DNA of 64,000 nt from Gemmataceae bacterium. GTDB taxonomy: Bacteria; Planctomycetota; Planctomycetia; Gemmatales; Gemmataceae. The stretch lies in contig SHZY01000001.1 in the NCBI GenBank assembly GCA_009692065.1, forward strand, positions 34,610-98,609, read 5' to 3'. Below the pieces are notes generated by a model that had not been told where the DNA came from, ran no database searches, and saw nothing but the letters and a program-made list of their open reading frames with translations. This document shows positions 56,805 to 64,000 of this stretch, in pieces (the stretch's first letter is position 1; each line of letters begins with the position of its first letter). The position numbers and the translations under genes were made by a program.

Positions 56805-57278
56805 TCATGTGTGGGCGGCCAGCATTTTGTTGAGCAGACGCGTCAACTCCTTCTGTTCGGGCGCAGTCAAGCCCGCCATGACGCGGTCGAGCTGCCGCTG
56901 ATGAACGCGCCAGACGTGTTTGAGCAAGGCCTGGCCGCGCCGGCTGAGACGCACGAATTTCTCGCGCCGATCCTCGGTGTTGGCGCGGCGTTCGATCAGG
57001 CCCGCCTTTTCCAAACGGGCCAGCATGATCGTGACGTTTGGAAACGAAACATAAAGCTCACCGGCTAGACGCCGCTGGGTGAGCGTGTTACGGCGCAGGC
57101 GGTTGGCTACGGTCAGTAATTGAAACTGGGGCGGCGTCAGGGCAAACTGCGCAAAATAGGGCTCCATCAGTTTCTGCACGATGCCGTAACCACGCACCAC
57201 GGCCACCACAGCGCTGCGTGCTGGCGACGACGGGAAGTCATCGTGAGGATCGACGCTCTCTGCCACTCGCATTTTCAT
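56805..57278 (-). CDS. MarR-family transcriptional regulator
   Basis: 157 residues, a normal MarR length. Winged helix-turn-helix: LTPPQFQLLTVANRL, TQRRLAGELYVSFPNVTIML, ARLEKAGLIERRANTEDRRE and KFVRLSRRGQALL. Probably a repressor responding to small ligands. Its own promoter carries a perfect 6-bp inverted repeat operator (57301-57316), so autoregulation is likely. Confidence 0.94.
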   Translation of the reverse strand: MKMRVAESVDPHDDFPSSPARSAVVAVVRGYGIVQKLMEPYFAQFALTPPQFQLLTVANRLRRNTLTQRRLAGELYVSFPNVTIMLARLEKAGLIERRANTEDRREKFVRLSRRGQALLKHVWRVHQRQLDRVMAGLTAPEQKELTRLLNKMLAAHT

Positions 57279-57300
57279 CGGACCACGTGCCTTGCAAATA

Positions 57301-57337
57301 AGTTAATTATTTAACTATTATCTGATGCGATTGTCAA
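57301..57337 (-). promoter_or_regulatory. MarR promoter with overlapping operator
   Basis: Minus-strand -35 TTGACA (57332-57337), 17-bp spacer, -10 TTAAAT (57309-57314). The palindrome AGTTAATTATTTAACT (57301-57316) covers the -10, the usual arrangement for an autorepressed marR gene. Confidence 0.75.
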
Positions 57338-57356
57338 GTCGCAGCACGGCCCGTCG

Positions 57357-57626
57357 ATGGACCGTAAGAATTACTACGGGTCTGGAGCGGAGTGGAGCTG
57401 GCACTTGGCGATGATGCTGTTTTCGGTGTTCGCCACGTTGCAGAAATGGAACCTCAACCCACGCACTTGGCTGCGTTGGTACCTGGATGCTTGTGCCACG
57501 GCCGGCGCGCAGGCTCCGAGCGACATTCAACCGTTTTTGCCGTGGAATCTGACCGAAGAACAACGCCGAACGATGGCCCAGTCGATCTCAGCGCAAGATT
57601 CAGCGGAACCTTCGAATAGTTCATGA
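57357..57626 (+). mobile_element. IS66-family transposase C-terminal remnant
   Basis: About 89 residues: DRKNYYGSGAEWSWHLAMML, then KWNLNPRTWLRWYLDACA and PSDIQPFLPWNLTEEQRR, the end of IS66-type transposases. The catalytic core and N-terminus are absent, as are terminal repeats and the accessory genes. A decayed insertion. Confidence 0.75.
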
Positions 57627-57854
57627 TCCGCGTTGGTCCCAGACTTCATCTCGCGGCCCGAAACTCCCTGATCGATTGATCGAGTCCCAGTCTGCTGCGC
57701 GCCAAACGGAATGGGCGGAGGTTTACGAGTAGTTCGTTCACGAGGGAAAGGCACCAATACCTTCGACGCGGCTTGGTGTCGGCCGCCGGGGATTTGAGTA
57801 CAAAGGCATTGCCCGTCAGCCGACACGACTCATTCTGACTCGCAGTTCACCCTT

Positions 57855-59984
57855 ATGACATTGCTCCATCTGGAACCCTTGCCGCCGCGCACGACGAAGG
57901 GGGAAATCCTTCGCCTGCTATGCACGGCCGGCGGGCTGCGGCGCGAGCAGGTCGGGCGCATCGATTTGCAGGGAGCGACCGTCGTCATCGAGGTGCCGGA
58001 TGGATCCGAAGCCCGCGTGGTCAAGGCTCTTGATGGGACGGGTTTCAAGGAGCGGCGTCTGCGTGCCTGGTGTACCGGGAGCAGCGCTTCGCCTGCCGAC
58101 GCCAACGATCACTTTCAGCGTCTCGCTCGGCTCTTGCACCTGGAGTCGCAAGCGGAGGCCCAGCAGATTCTGGAAAACGCGGGATCTGCGGCAGAACGCA
58201 CCGGCGATTGCCTCGTTGGGCTCGTCGTGGTCGAGGAAACGTCGGGACTGGGCGGACGCTTCATCTTGACGCTCGCCCGCCGCAATCGCACGTTGCAGTT
58301 GCCATGGAATCGGCTGGAACCAGGGGCGCCGATCCTGCTGTCGGCCATGGGTGCCAAGACGGGAGAGGGGTGGCGCGGCGTCGTCTGCGAGTGCAACCGC
58401 ATGGAGTTGCGGGTGGCCTTGAATGAGCCGCCCGGCGATGAGGAGCGCCCGGCAAGCTATCGGCTCGATCTATCCACCGATGAGACAGCCAGGCAAAGAC
58501 AGATAGCCACGCTCGAGCGTGTCCGAACAGCGACGCGCGATCGTCTCGCCGAGTTGCGCCGCATCCTGCTCGGCGAAACGGCGCCTGCCTTCAAGCCTGA
58601 AACTCCGCTCTTGCCTCTCGATGGTTCCTTGAACACCTCACAGCAAGACGCTATCCGGTTTGCGCTGTCCGCCAGCGACGTGGCCATCCTGCACGGTCCG
58701 CCGGGCACGGGCAAGACGACGGCGGTGATCGAGCTGATTCGCCAGGCCGTGCGGCGTGGGCAGAAGGTGCTGGCATGCGCCCCCAGCAACCTGGCCGTGG
58801 ACAACCTGCTCGAACGCCTCCTGGCAAGCGGCGAGCACGCGGTGCGGCTCGGCCATCCCGCTCGTGTCTTGCCCGCCCTGCGCGAGCATACCCTCGACCT
58901 GATGGTCGAAGACCATGACGACACGCGCCAGGCACGCAAGCTGGCCAAGAAGGCGTTCGGCCTATTTCGCCAGGCGGGCAAGTGGACGCGTGGCAAACCT
59001 GAGCCCGGCCTGCGCCAGCAGCTTCGCCAGGAGGGCCGCGCGCTCTTGGACGACTCGCGTCGCCTCGAATCGCTGGCGGTAGACCGCATCCTGAACGGCG
59101 CGACAGTTCTGTGTGCGACCTTGACCGGGCTGGATAGCGAGATCCTGGGGCAGCGGCAGTTCGACCTGGTCGTCATCGACGAGGCCGCCCAGTGTACGGA
59201 GCCGGTCTGCTGGCTGCCTCTGGTGCGCAGCGGATGCTTGGTGCTGGCGGGCGATCACTGTCAGTTGCCGCCGACGATTCTGTCGCAAGAGGCGGCCGCG
59301 GAAGGCTTCGGCATCAGCCTGATGGAGCGGCTCGTTGGACGATGCGGCCCGCTGGTGACGCGCCGGCTGAATGTGCAGTACCGCATGCACGAAGCAATCA
59401 TGGACTTCTCGTCGCAACAGTTCTATGATGCCGACCTGGAAGCCCACGCTTCCGTGCGCAGCCACCTCCTGTGCGAACTGCCCGGCGTGACCGCCAATCC
59501 GCTGACGCAATCGCCGGTCCAGTTCATCGACACGGCCGGCGCGGGCTACGACGAGCAGCCGGAGCCGACTGGCAAGAGCCGGCTCAACCACCAGGAAGCT
59601 GCGCTGGTTGCTCGTCAAGTGCAGGCTTTGCTGGCTGCCGGCGTCGCGGCCGAGGCGATTGCGGTCATCGCTCCCTACGCCGCGCAAGTTCGGCTCCTGC
59701 GCGAAATGCTGCCGATCGCCGGTCTGGAAATTGACAGCGTGGACGGCTTCCAGGGCCGTGAAAAGGAAGTAGTGGTGCTGTCGCTGGTTCGTTCCAATGC
59801 CGCGGGAGAGGTTGGCTTCCTCGCCGATGTCCGGCGCATGAATGTCGCCATGACCCGCGCCCGCCGCAAGTTGCTGGTGATCGGCGATAGTGCGACGCTA
59901 TCGTGCCATCCGTTTTACCAGAGCATGGTTGCCTACTTCGAATCGATCGGAGCTTACCGTTCGGTCTGGGAAGAGGCAAGTTAG
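57855..59984 (+). CDS. Superfamily 1 helicase, IGHMBP2/UPF1-type
   Basis: 709 residues. Helicase motifs: Walker A GPPGTGKTTAVIE (about 281-293), Walker B VIDEAAQCTEP (Asp442), LAGDHCQLPPTI, VTRRLNVQYRMHEAIMDFSS, SVDGFQGREKEVVVLSLVRS and NVAMTRARRKLLVIGD. The first 200 residues carry an N-terminal beta-barrel-like segment. Probably unwinds DNA or RNA-DNA; the specific role is unknown. No nuclease domain is visible. Confidence 0.93.
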   Translation: MTLLHLEPLPPRTTKGEILRLLCTAGGLRREQVGRIDLQGATVVIEVPDGSEARVVKALDGTGFKERRLRAWCTGSSASPADANDHFQRLARLLHLESQAEAQQILENAGSAAERTGDCLVGLVVVEETSGLGGRFILTLARRNRTLQLPWNRLEPGAPILLSAMGAKTGEGWRGVVCECNRMELRVALNEPPGDEERPASYRLDLSTDETARQRQIATLERVRTATRDRLAELRRILLGETAPAFKPETPLLPLDGSLNTSQQDAIRFALSASDVAILHGPPGTGKTTAVIELIRQAVRRGQKVLACAPSNLAVDNLLERLLASGEHAVRLGHPARVLPALREHTLDLMVEDHDDTRQARKLAKKAFGLFRQAGKWTRGKPEPGLRQQLRQEGRALLDDSRRLESLAVDRILNGATVLCATLTGLDSEILGQRQFDLVVIDEAAQCTEPVCWLPLVRSGCLVLAGDHCQLPPTILSQEAAAEGFGISLMERLVGRCGPLVTRRLNVQYRMHEAIMDFSSQQFYDADLEAHASVRSHLLCELPGVTANPLTQSPVQFIDTAGAGYDEQPEPTGKSRLNHQEAALVARQVQALLAAGVAAEAIAVIAPYAAQVRLLREMLPIAGLEIDSVDGFQGREKEVVVLSLVRSNAAGEVGFLADVRRMNVAMTRARRKLLVIGDSATLSCHPFYQSMVAYFESIGAYRSVWEEAS

Positions 59985-60205
59985 CCCTTGCCACCAACCG
60001 GGGACGAATAGATACGTAGTCCGGTTAGCTCGCCAAGCACCGGCCTGCCATCTTGCGAACGCCAGGCCTCAAAATGTCTCGGTAGGCCGAATCCCCTAGG
60101 AAGGGCAGAAATCAGCTTGATGCTAACGGATTACTTGCTAAAGTCACTGAAGTTACGCGCCCTCCTGGAGCCGCCTTGCCACACACATGCAAAAGGATTC
60201 TTGCG

Positions 60206-61600
60206 ATGCCTCAGCAAGAACTCGCTCATCGCCACACGATTGGCATGTCGCGCCGCGAACTCTTGCAAGTCGGCTACTCCGGGCTGATCGGCATGGGCCT
60301 GCCCGCGCTGCTTGCCAACCAGGCGCGGACGGCTGAAAGCACTGCGCCCCGAGCTCGCAGCGTCATCCTCATTTTTCTCACTGGCGCGCCCAGCCACCTC
60401 GACATGTTCGACCTGAAGCCCGACGCCCCGGAATCGGTGCGAGGCTCCTTTCAGCCAATCGCCACCCGCGCGGTGGGAGTGCAGATTTGCGAACACCTGC
60501 CAAGGCTCGCCGCTCGGGCCGACAAGTTCGCCATCGTCCGCTCCATGACCCATGGCTTGCCCAGCCATGAGCATGCCACCCACATGGTGCTGACGGGCAT
60601 CGACAAGATGCCGCTCGGGTCCACCCACATGGCCTCACGCCACGATTGGCCCTGCTATGCGTCCGGGCTGAACTACGTTCGCCCGCGCCGCGACGGCTTT
60701 CCGAGCGGCGTCATGATGCCGACCTATTTGAACAACGGCTACGGCTTCTCCGGTCAAAATGCCGGCTTCCTCGGCGCGAGGCATGACCCCTGGCAGGTGC
60801 GCGAGGATCCGAACAGTCCGAATTTCCGCGTCGAGAACCTGAATCTTCCCGTGGGTCTGTCGATCCGCGATCTCGACGATCGTCGTCGGCTCTTGGTGCA
60901 GGTGGACCAGCAGCGTTCAGGCCTCGATCGCGCCCGAGCCGTGGGCGATTACACCAGCCAGCAGCAACAGGCGTTTTCCATGCTCACCACGAGCGAGATC
61001 GGCCGGGCCTTCGCTATCGATCGTGAACCTACCGCGGTGCGTGACCGTTACGGCCGACATATGTTTGGGCAGTCGCTGTTGCTCGCGCGCCGGCTGGTCG
61101 AGGCGGGCGTGCCGATCGTCCAGGCCAACATGGGGACCATGAACAACTGGGATACGCACAACGCCAACTGCGCTCAACTCAAGGATCGCCTGCTGCCCCC
61201 ACTCGATCAGGGTGTGGCCGCGCTGCTCGATGATCTGGACACCCGCGGCCTGCTCGACGAAACGCTCATCGTGATGGTAGGAGAGTTTGGCCGCACGCCT
61301 CAGCTCGGCGGCAATGTCGGCACGCCCAGCTATGTCCCGGATGGCCGCGACCACTGGGCCGGCGTCTTCTTCGCCGTGTTCGCCGGCGCCGGCGTGCGCG
61401 GCGGCCAGGTGATCGGCAGCTCGGACCGCATCGCCGCCTACCCTGCCGCCAATCCCTACTACCCCTCCAACCTCGGCGCCACCATCTACCGCACGCTCGG
61501 CGTCGATCCACGCACGACAATTGCCGACCGCTTGAATCGGCCCATGCACTTGAATGAGGGGGAGATTATTGCGCCGCTTTTCAGCGGGGCGATCAATTGA
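60206..61600 (+). CDS. DUF1501 family protein, Tat-exported
   Basis: 464 residues from ATG 60206 (AAGGA eight bases upstream). Twin-arginine-like start MSRRELLQVGYSGLIGMG, then SVILIFLTGAPSHLDMFDLK, ANMGTMNNWDTHNANCAQLK, MVGEFGRTPQLGGNVGTPSY, GRDHWAGVFF, AGAGVRGGQVIGSSDR and a C-terminal RTLGVDPRTTIADRLNRPMH. Intact. Convergent with another DUF1501 gene. Confidence 0.95.
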   Translation: MPQQELAHRHTIGMSRRELLQVGYSGLIGMGLPALLANQARTAESTAPRARSVILIFLTGAPSHLDMFDLKPDAPESVRGSFQPIATRAVGVQICEHLPRLAARADKFAIVRSMTHGLPSHEHATHMVLTGIDKMPLGSTHMASRHDWPCYASGLNYVRPRRDGFPSGVMMPTYLNNGYGFSGQNAGFLGARHDPWQVREDPNSPNFRVENLNLPVGLSIRDLDDRRRLLVQVDQQRSGLDRARAVGDYTSQQQQAFSMLTTSEIGRAFAIDREPTAVRDRYGRHMFGQSLLLARRLVEAGVPIVQANMGTMNNWDTHNANCAQLKDRLLPPLDQGVAALLDDLDTRGLLDETLIVMVGEFGRTPQLGGNVGTPSYVPDGRDHWAGVFFAVFAGAGVRGGQVIGSSDRIAAYPAANPYYPSNLGATIYRTLGVDPRTTIADRLNRPMHLNEGEIIAPLFSGAIN

Positions 61601-61616
61601 AGGTGGAAATCAAGTT

Positions 61617-61748
61617 AGAGTCTATCCAGGAAGTCTTGGATCGGGAGGGCGAGGCTCCTGCCGAGCCGTTTGGACGTTGAGTTTTCCGCGGCTTCACGGC
61701 TCGGCAGGAGCCTCGCCCTCCCGAAAAACAGCCTTTCCGGATAGACTC
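61617..61748. repeat. Nested inverted repeat (GAGTCTATCC outer, GGGAGGGCGAGG inner)
   Basis: Outer arms GAGTCTATCC/GGATAGACTC (61617 and 61739), inner perfect 29-bp arms 61641-61669 and 61696-61724 of the family also seen at 53230. Confidence 0.9.
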
Positions 61749-61763
61749 TTAATTCGACCTTGG

Positions 61764-63222
61764 TCATGCAATGACCAAGCCGGCAACCGGTTCGCCATCG
61801 TAAATGTGGTGCGGGCGGTCCAGCTCGTCCTTCCAGGCTGCGGTGGCAGGAATGCCCAGGGCATGATAGATGGTGGCGGCCAGGTTCTCCGGCCTCTGCG
61901 GATTGTCGGCCGGATACGCGCCGTTGCGATCCGACGCACCGACGACGACACCCTGCCTGATCCCACCGCCGGCCAGGAACACCGTCTGCACCGCACCCCA
62001 GTGGTCTCGGCCAGGAACTCTGGCCTCGCCCGTGCCGGCGTTGACGCGCGGCGTACGTCCCATTTCGCCGCACATCACGATGAGCGTTTCGTCGAGCAAG
62101 CCGCGTGCATCGAGATCGTCGATCAGGGCAGACAGGCCGCGGTCGGTCGGCGGCAGCAGGCAATTGCGGAGCAGCGGGAAATTGTTCTCGTGCGTATCCC
62201 ATGTCTCATTGTTGCCCAGGTTCACCTGGACCAGCGTCACTCCCGCTTCGATGAGTTGCCTGGCCATCAGCAGCGACCAGCCAAAGGCATTGCGTCCGTA
62301 ACGATCGAGGACGCGAGGATCGGCGCTCTCCACGTCAAACGCCCGCTGGACGTGAGAATCGGTGAGGAGCGAAAGCGCGGCCTGGCGATAGCGATCGAAC
62401 GATTCCACGGACGCGGCACGATGCATCTCACGCCGTTGCTGGTCCAACATCCTTCGCAGCCCATCGCGATTCGTTAGCTGCGAACGCGTCAGGCCCTGCG
62501 GCAAACTGAGATTCGGCGTCTGGAAACGGAGATTCGGGTTTCGCTCCCGCCCGCGGACAAAGTGGAACTCGAATTCCGGGTAGGCGCCATAGGACCTTGG
62601 GTTGAAGGGGGACGCTTCAATAAACCACGGATCGCGCCGGCTCCCCATCATGCCGCCGAACTGGCCGGGAATCACGCGTCCGGTTTGATGAATCAGCCGC
62701 TCGGGGAGGACAATCGCCGGGGGTAGATTGTTGGTACGCGGCGCCAGGGCGGCGCCCACCACCGACGCAATGGACGGCCAGTCGCCCGGTTCCGGCCGGC
62801 TCGAGTTAAACCCTTGAGGCATCGGCGTGCGGCCCGACAGGATGGCCATGTGCCCCTGGGAGTGTTCGTTGTACGGCGTGGTCAGCGAACGAATCAGGCT
62901 CCACTTGTTGCTGCGTTCGGCAAGCATCGGCAAATGTTCGCAGATGCGTATTCCAGGCGTCCGCGTGGCAATCGGCGCGAACTCCCCGCGGATGCCGTCG
63001 GGAGTGTCCGGTTTGGGATCGAAGCTATCATGCTGAGTCAGACCGCCGGAGAGGAACACGAAGATGACCGATTTCGCACGCCCTGCGCCAGGCCTGGTCG
63101 ATACCCGGTCCGCAGCACGTAGCGCCGACGCGTGATTCATACCCAGACCGAGCAAGCCAATAGCTCCCGCCTGAAGCGCCGCGCGACATCTGCGGATGGT
63201 GACAGTCGTTCGACAGGAACAT
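61764..63222 (-). CDS. DUF1501 family protein with an N-terminal frameshift
   Basis: The main frame (61764 to about 63155) is a complete DUF1501 body: SVIFVFLSGGLTQHDSFDPK, VNLGNNETWDTHENNFPLLR, MCGEMGRTPRVNAGTGEARV, GRDHWGAV and AGGGIRQGVVVGASDR. Its N-terminus (CRAALQAGAIGLLGLGMNHA) has no ATG in that frame, while an ATG at 63222 with perfect AGGAGA ribosome site opens another frame reading MFLSNDCHHPQMSR. Joining them needs a one-base change near 63175. So the Tat leader is frameshifted, real or by error; a weak TTG at 63155 would give a leaderless protein. Confidence 0.85.
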
Positions 63223-63360
63223 GCGAATCTCTCCTGCGGGCCTTTTCACGGCTAGTGGCGCGACAGTGCAGCTATTCTATCTTTTCGACCGACTTAGCGT
63301 CCATTGTGGATGCTACTCGGCCAGCTTGAAGCTGTCCATCACGATGGACTGATCGCCGAG

Positions 63361-63425
63361 AAAAGGGGGTGGGAGTCGAATAATACGTTCTTATATTTCG
63401 TAATATACGACTCCCGACCCCTTTT
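63361..63425. repeat. Inverted repeat (AAAAGGGGGTGGGAGTCG)
   Basis: 18-bp arms 63361-63378 and 63408-63425, 16 of 18 paired, AT-rich loop. Confidence 0.85.
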
Positions 63426-63652
63426 CTGCCCCGTTATTCACCGCAGAGGCACAGAGAAAACCAAGTGTAAGGAGTTGCGGCGAATTCTTGGCTTGATAAA
63501 CGGTGACAAAGTGTATTCTGCCTGCAAATTCTGTAGCTATTCACGGGCAGCAGGCTTTGGCTTGTCCTGTTTTGGGCCAGTGAGCCTCCTATTGCAGACG
63601 ACGTTCTGGAGCAGATTCAGACTTCGAGGTGAGGGGTTCTTGAGGTTTTTTT

Positions 63653-63684
63653 GCGGGCCTGATTTTGGCAGGCCCGCCGTTTTT
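63653..63684 (+). terminator. Rho-independent terminator
   Basis: GCGGGCCTG / CAGGCCCGC, 9-bp stem with a 7-base loop, then CG and five T. No clear gene is upstream on the plus strand. Confidence 0.7.
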
Positions 63685-63720
63685 GACGCAACTTGCTGTT
63701 CTTTCGCGACTTGAGAAAAG

Positions 63721-63766
63721 AGGCCCCTCCCGGATTCGAACCGGGGATGGCGGATTTGCAATCCAC
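63721..63766 (-). tRNA. 3' half of tRNA-Cys (GCA), 5' half missing
   Basis: Minus strand: anticodon arm GTGGATTGCAAATCCGC (anticodon GCA), 4-base variable loop, T-arm CCCGGTTCGAATCCGGG and acceptor strand AGGGGCC. No GGCCCCT partner or D-arm follows upstream. Such 3' halves are left when integrative elements recombine at tRNA 3' ends. Confidence 0.75.
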
Positions 63767-63780
63767 GGGACGATTCCGTA

Positions 63781-63969
63781 AGTCCCGATTCCAGCCTACC
63801 TTGCGATGACGACCACGCAAAAGCCCGCAGTAGAGACCGCAGTAGAACCAAAATCGACCCCAATCTGCAACGCTTACTCGACGCCTGGCCGACGCTGCCT
63901 GATCCGATCAAAGTGGGTATCATAGCAATGGTACGCTTTGCCACGCCGAACGCGGACGGTACGTCATGA
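63781..63969 (+). pseudogene. Possible integrase C-terminal tail
   Basis: Frame ending at TGA 63967-63969 encodes KIDPNLQRLLDAWPTLPDPI, then KVGIIAMVRF, resembling (from memory, unverified) the tails of planctomycete tyrosine integrases. It adjoins the tRNA-Cys half, the place where an integrase is expected. Too short to be sure. Confidence 0.3.
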
Positions 63970-64000
63970 TCGGCGCGGAGATGCCCTGCCCGTTGCCTAC

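Larger units (their letters stand above)
63223..63720. other. 500-bp stretch without a recognisable gene
   Basis: Contains an inverted repeat (63361-63425), a fragment of the CAGAGGCACAGAG repeat at 63440, and a terminator. Short frames here show no family resemblance. Confidence 0.6.

Noticed and set aside
55328-56833. 501-codon plus-strand frame opposite the beta-helix gene
   Set aside because: Repeats mirror those of the minus-strand beta-helix (Ala/Asp/Val-rich), and no independent evidence supports it.
63721-63800. Complete tRNA-Cys gene
   Set aside because: No 5' acceptor strand or D-arm upstream of the anticodon arm on the minus strand.

Overview
The window looks like a chromosomal segment of a planctomycete, most likely Gemmataceae-like. 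The evidence is gene content: four DUF1501 genes (plus two orphan DUF1501 3' ends), a PSCyt1/DUF1549/DUF1553 protein, DUF1080, a large PD40/cytochrome protein, an arylsulfatase, a YTV-type cysteine-rich envelope protein, many zinc-ribbon, FHA and vWA proteins, and high-GC DNA. No rRNA operon, intact tRNA, CRISPR array or complete mobile element is visible.

Layout. 1-10 kb: 3' end of a DUF1501 gene, mutS with its terminator, a secreted helical-repeat/receiver-like protein, lysA, a XisH/XisI pair (xisH frameshifted) with a 32-residue membrane ORF, and a Ser/Thr kinase. 10-20.3 kb: hemF, then a same-strand lipid/polyketide-type block: SDR, dehydratase-like protein with a Glu-to-Gln change, FabG, long ACP, second dehydratase, KS-beta-like protein lacking the catalytic Cys, active ketosynthase, alpha/beta hydrolase, GH3-type acyl-adenylating enzyme. 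This is the most coherent pathway in the window. 20.5-32 kb: YTV-type protein with a strong terminator, DUF1080, DUF2007-like protein, a Gfo/Idh-DoxX operon, then a vWA / FHA / zinc-ribbon signalling block. 32-41 kb: a GT2-GT39 fusion, NrnA-type DHH phosphoesterase, a thioredoxin-like gene with an in-frame UGA that is a strong selenocysteine candidate, a toxin-antitoxin pair lying between two DUF1501 3' ends, a full DUF1501 gene, an SPFH protein with a small RHH partner, and a DUF900 lipoprotein. 42-57 kb: PSCyt1/DUF1549/DUF1553, PD40/cytochrome, FGE-like, MATE, methyltransferase, two truncated genes joined end to end, SGNH esterase, arylsulfatase, a beta-helix protein with an amber codon in its signal peptide, and MarR with a clear promoter-operator. 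57-64 kb: IS66 remnant, SF1 helicase, two DUF1501 genes (one frameshifted), and a tRNA-Cys 3' half next to a possible integrase tail.

The most pervasive structure is a set of roughly 30 long intergenic inverted repeats belonging to several sequence families. They recur in gaps, supply stop codons and C-terminal residues of several proteins, sit inside two coding sequences, and form the linker of the GT2-GT39 fusion. The number of broken genes (xisH, two DUF1501 remnants, two head fragments at 51.7 kb, the amber codon, the DUF1501 frameshift, the IS66 remnant) points to active decay and rearrangement, although single-base cases could be assembly errors.
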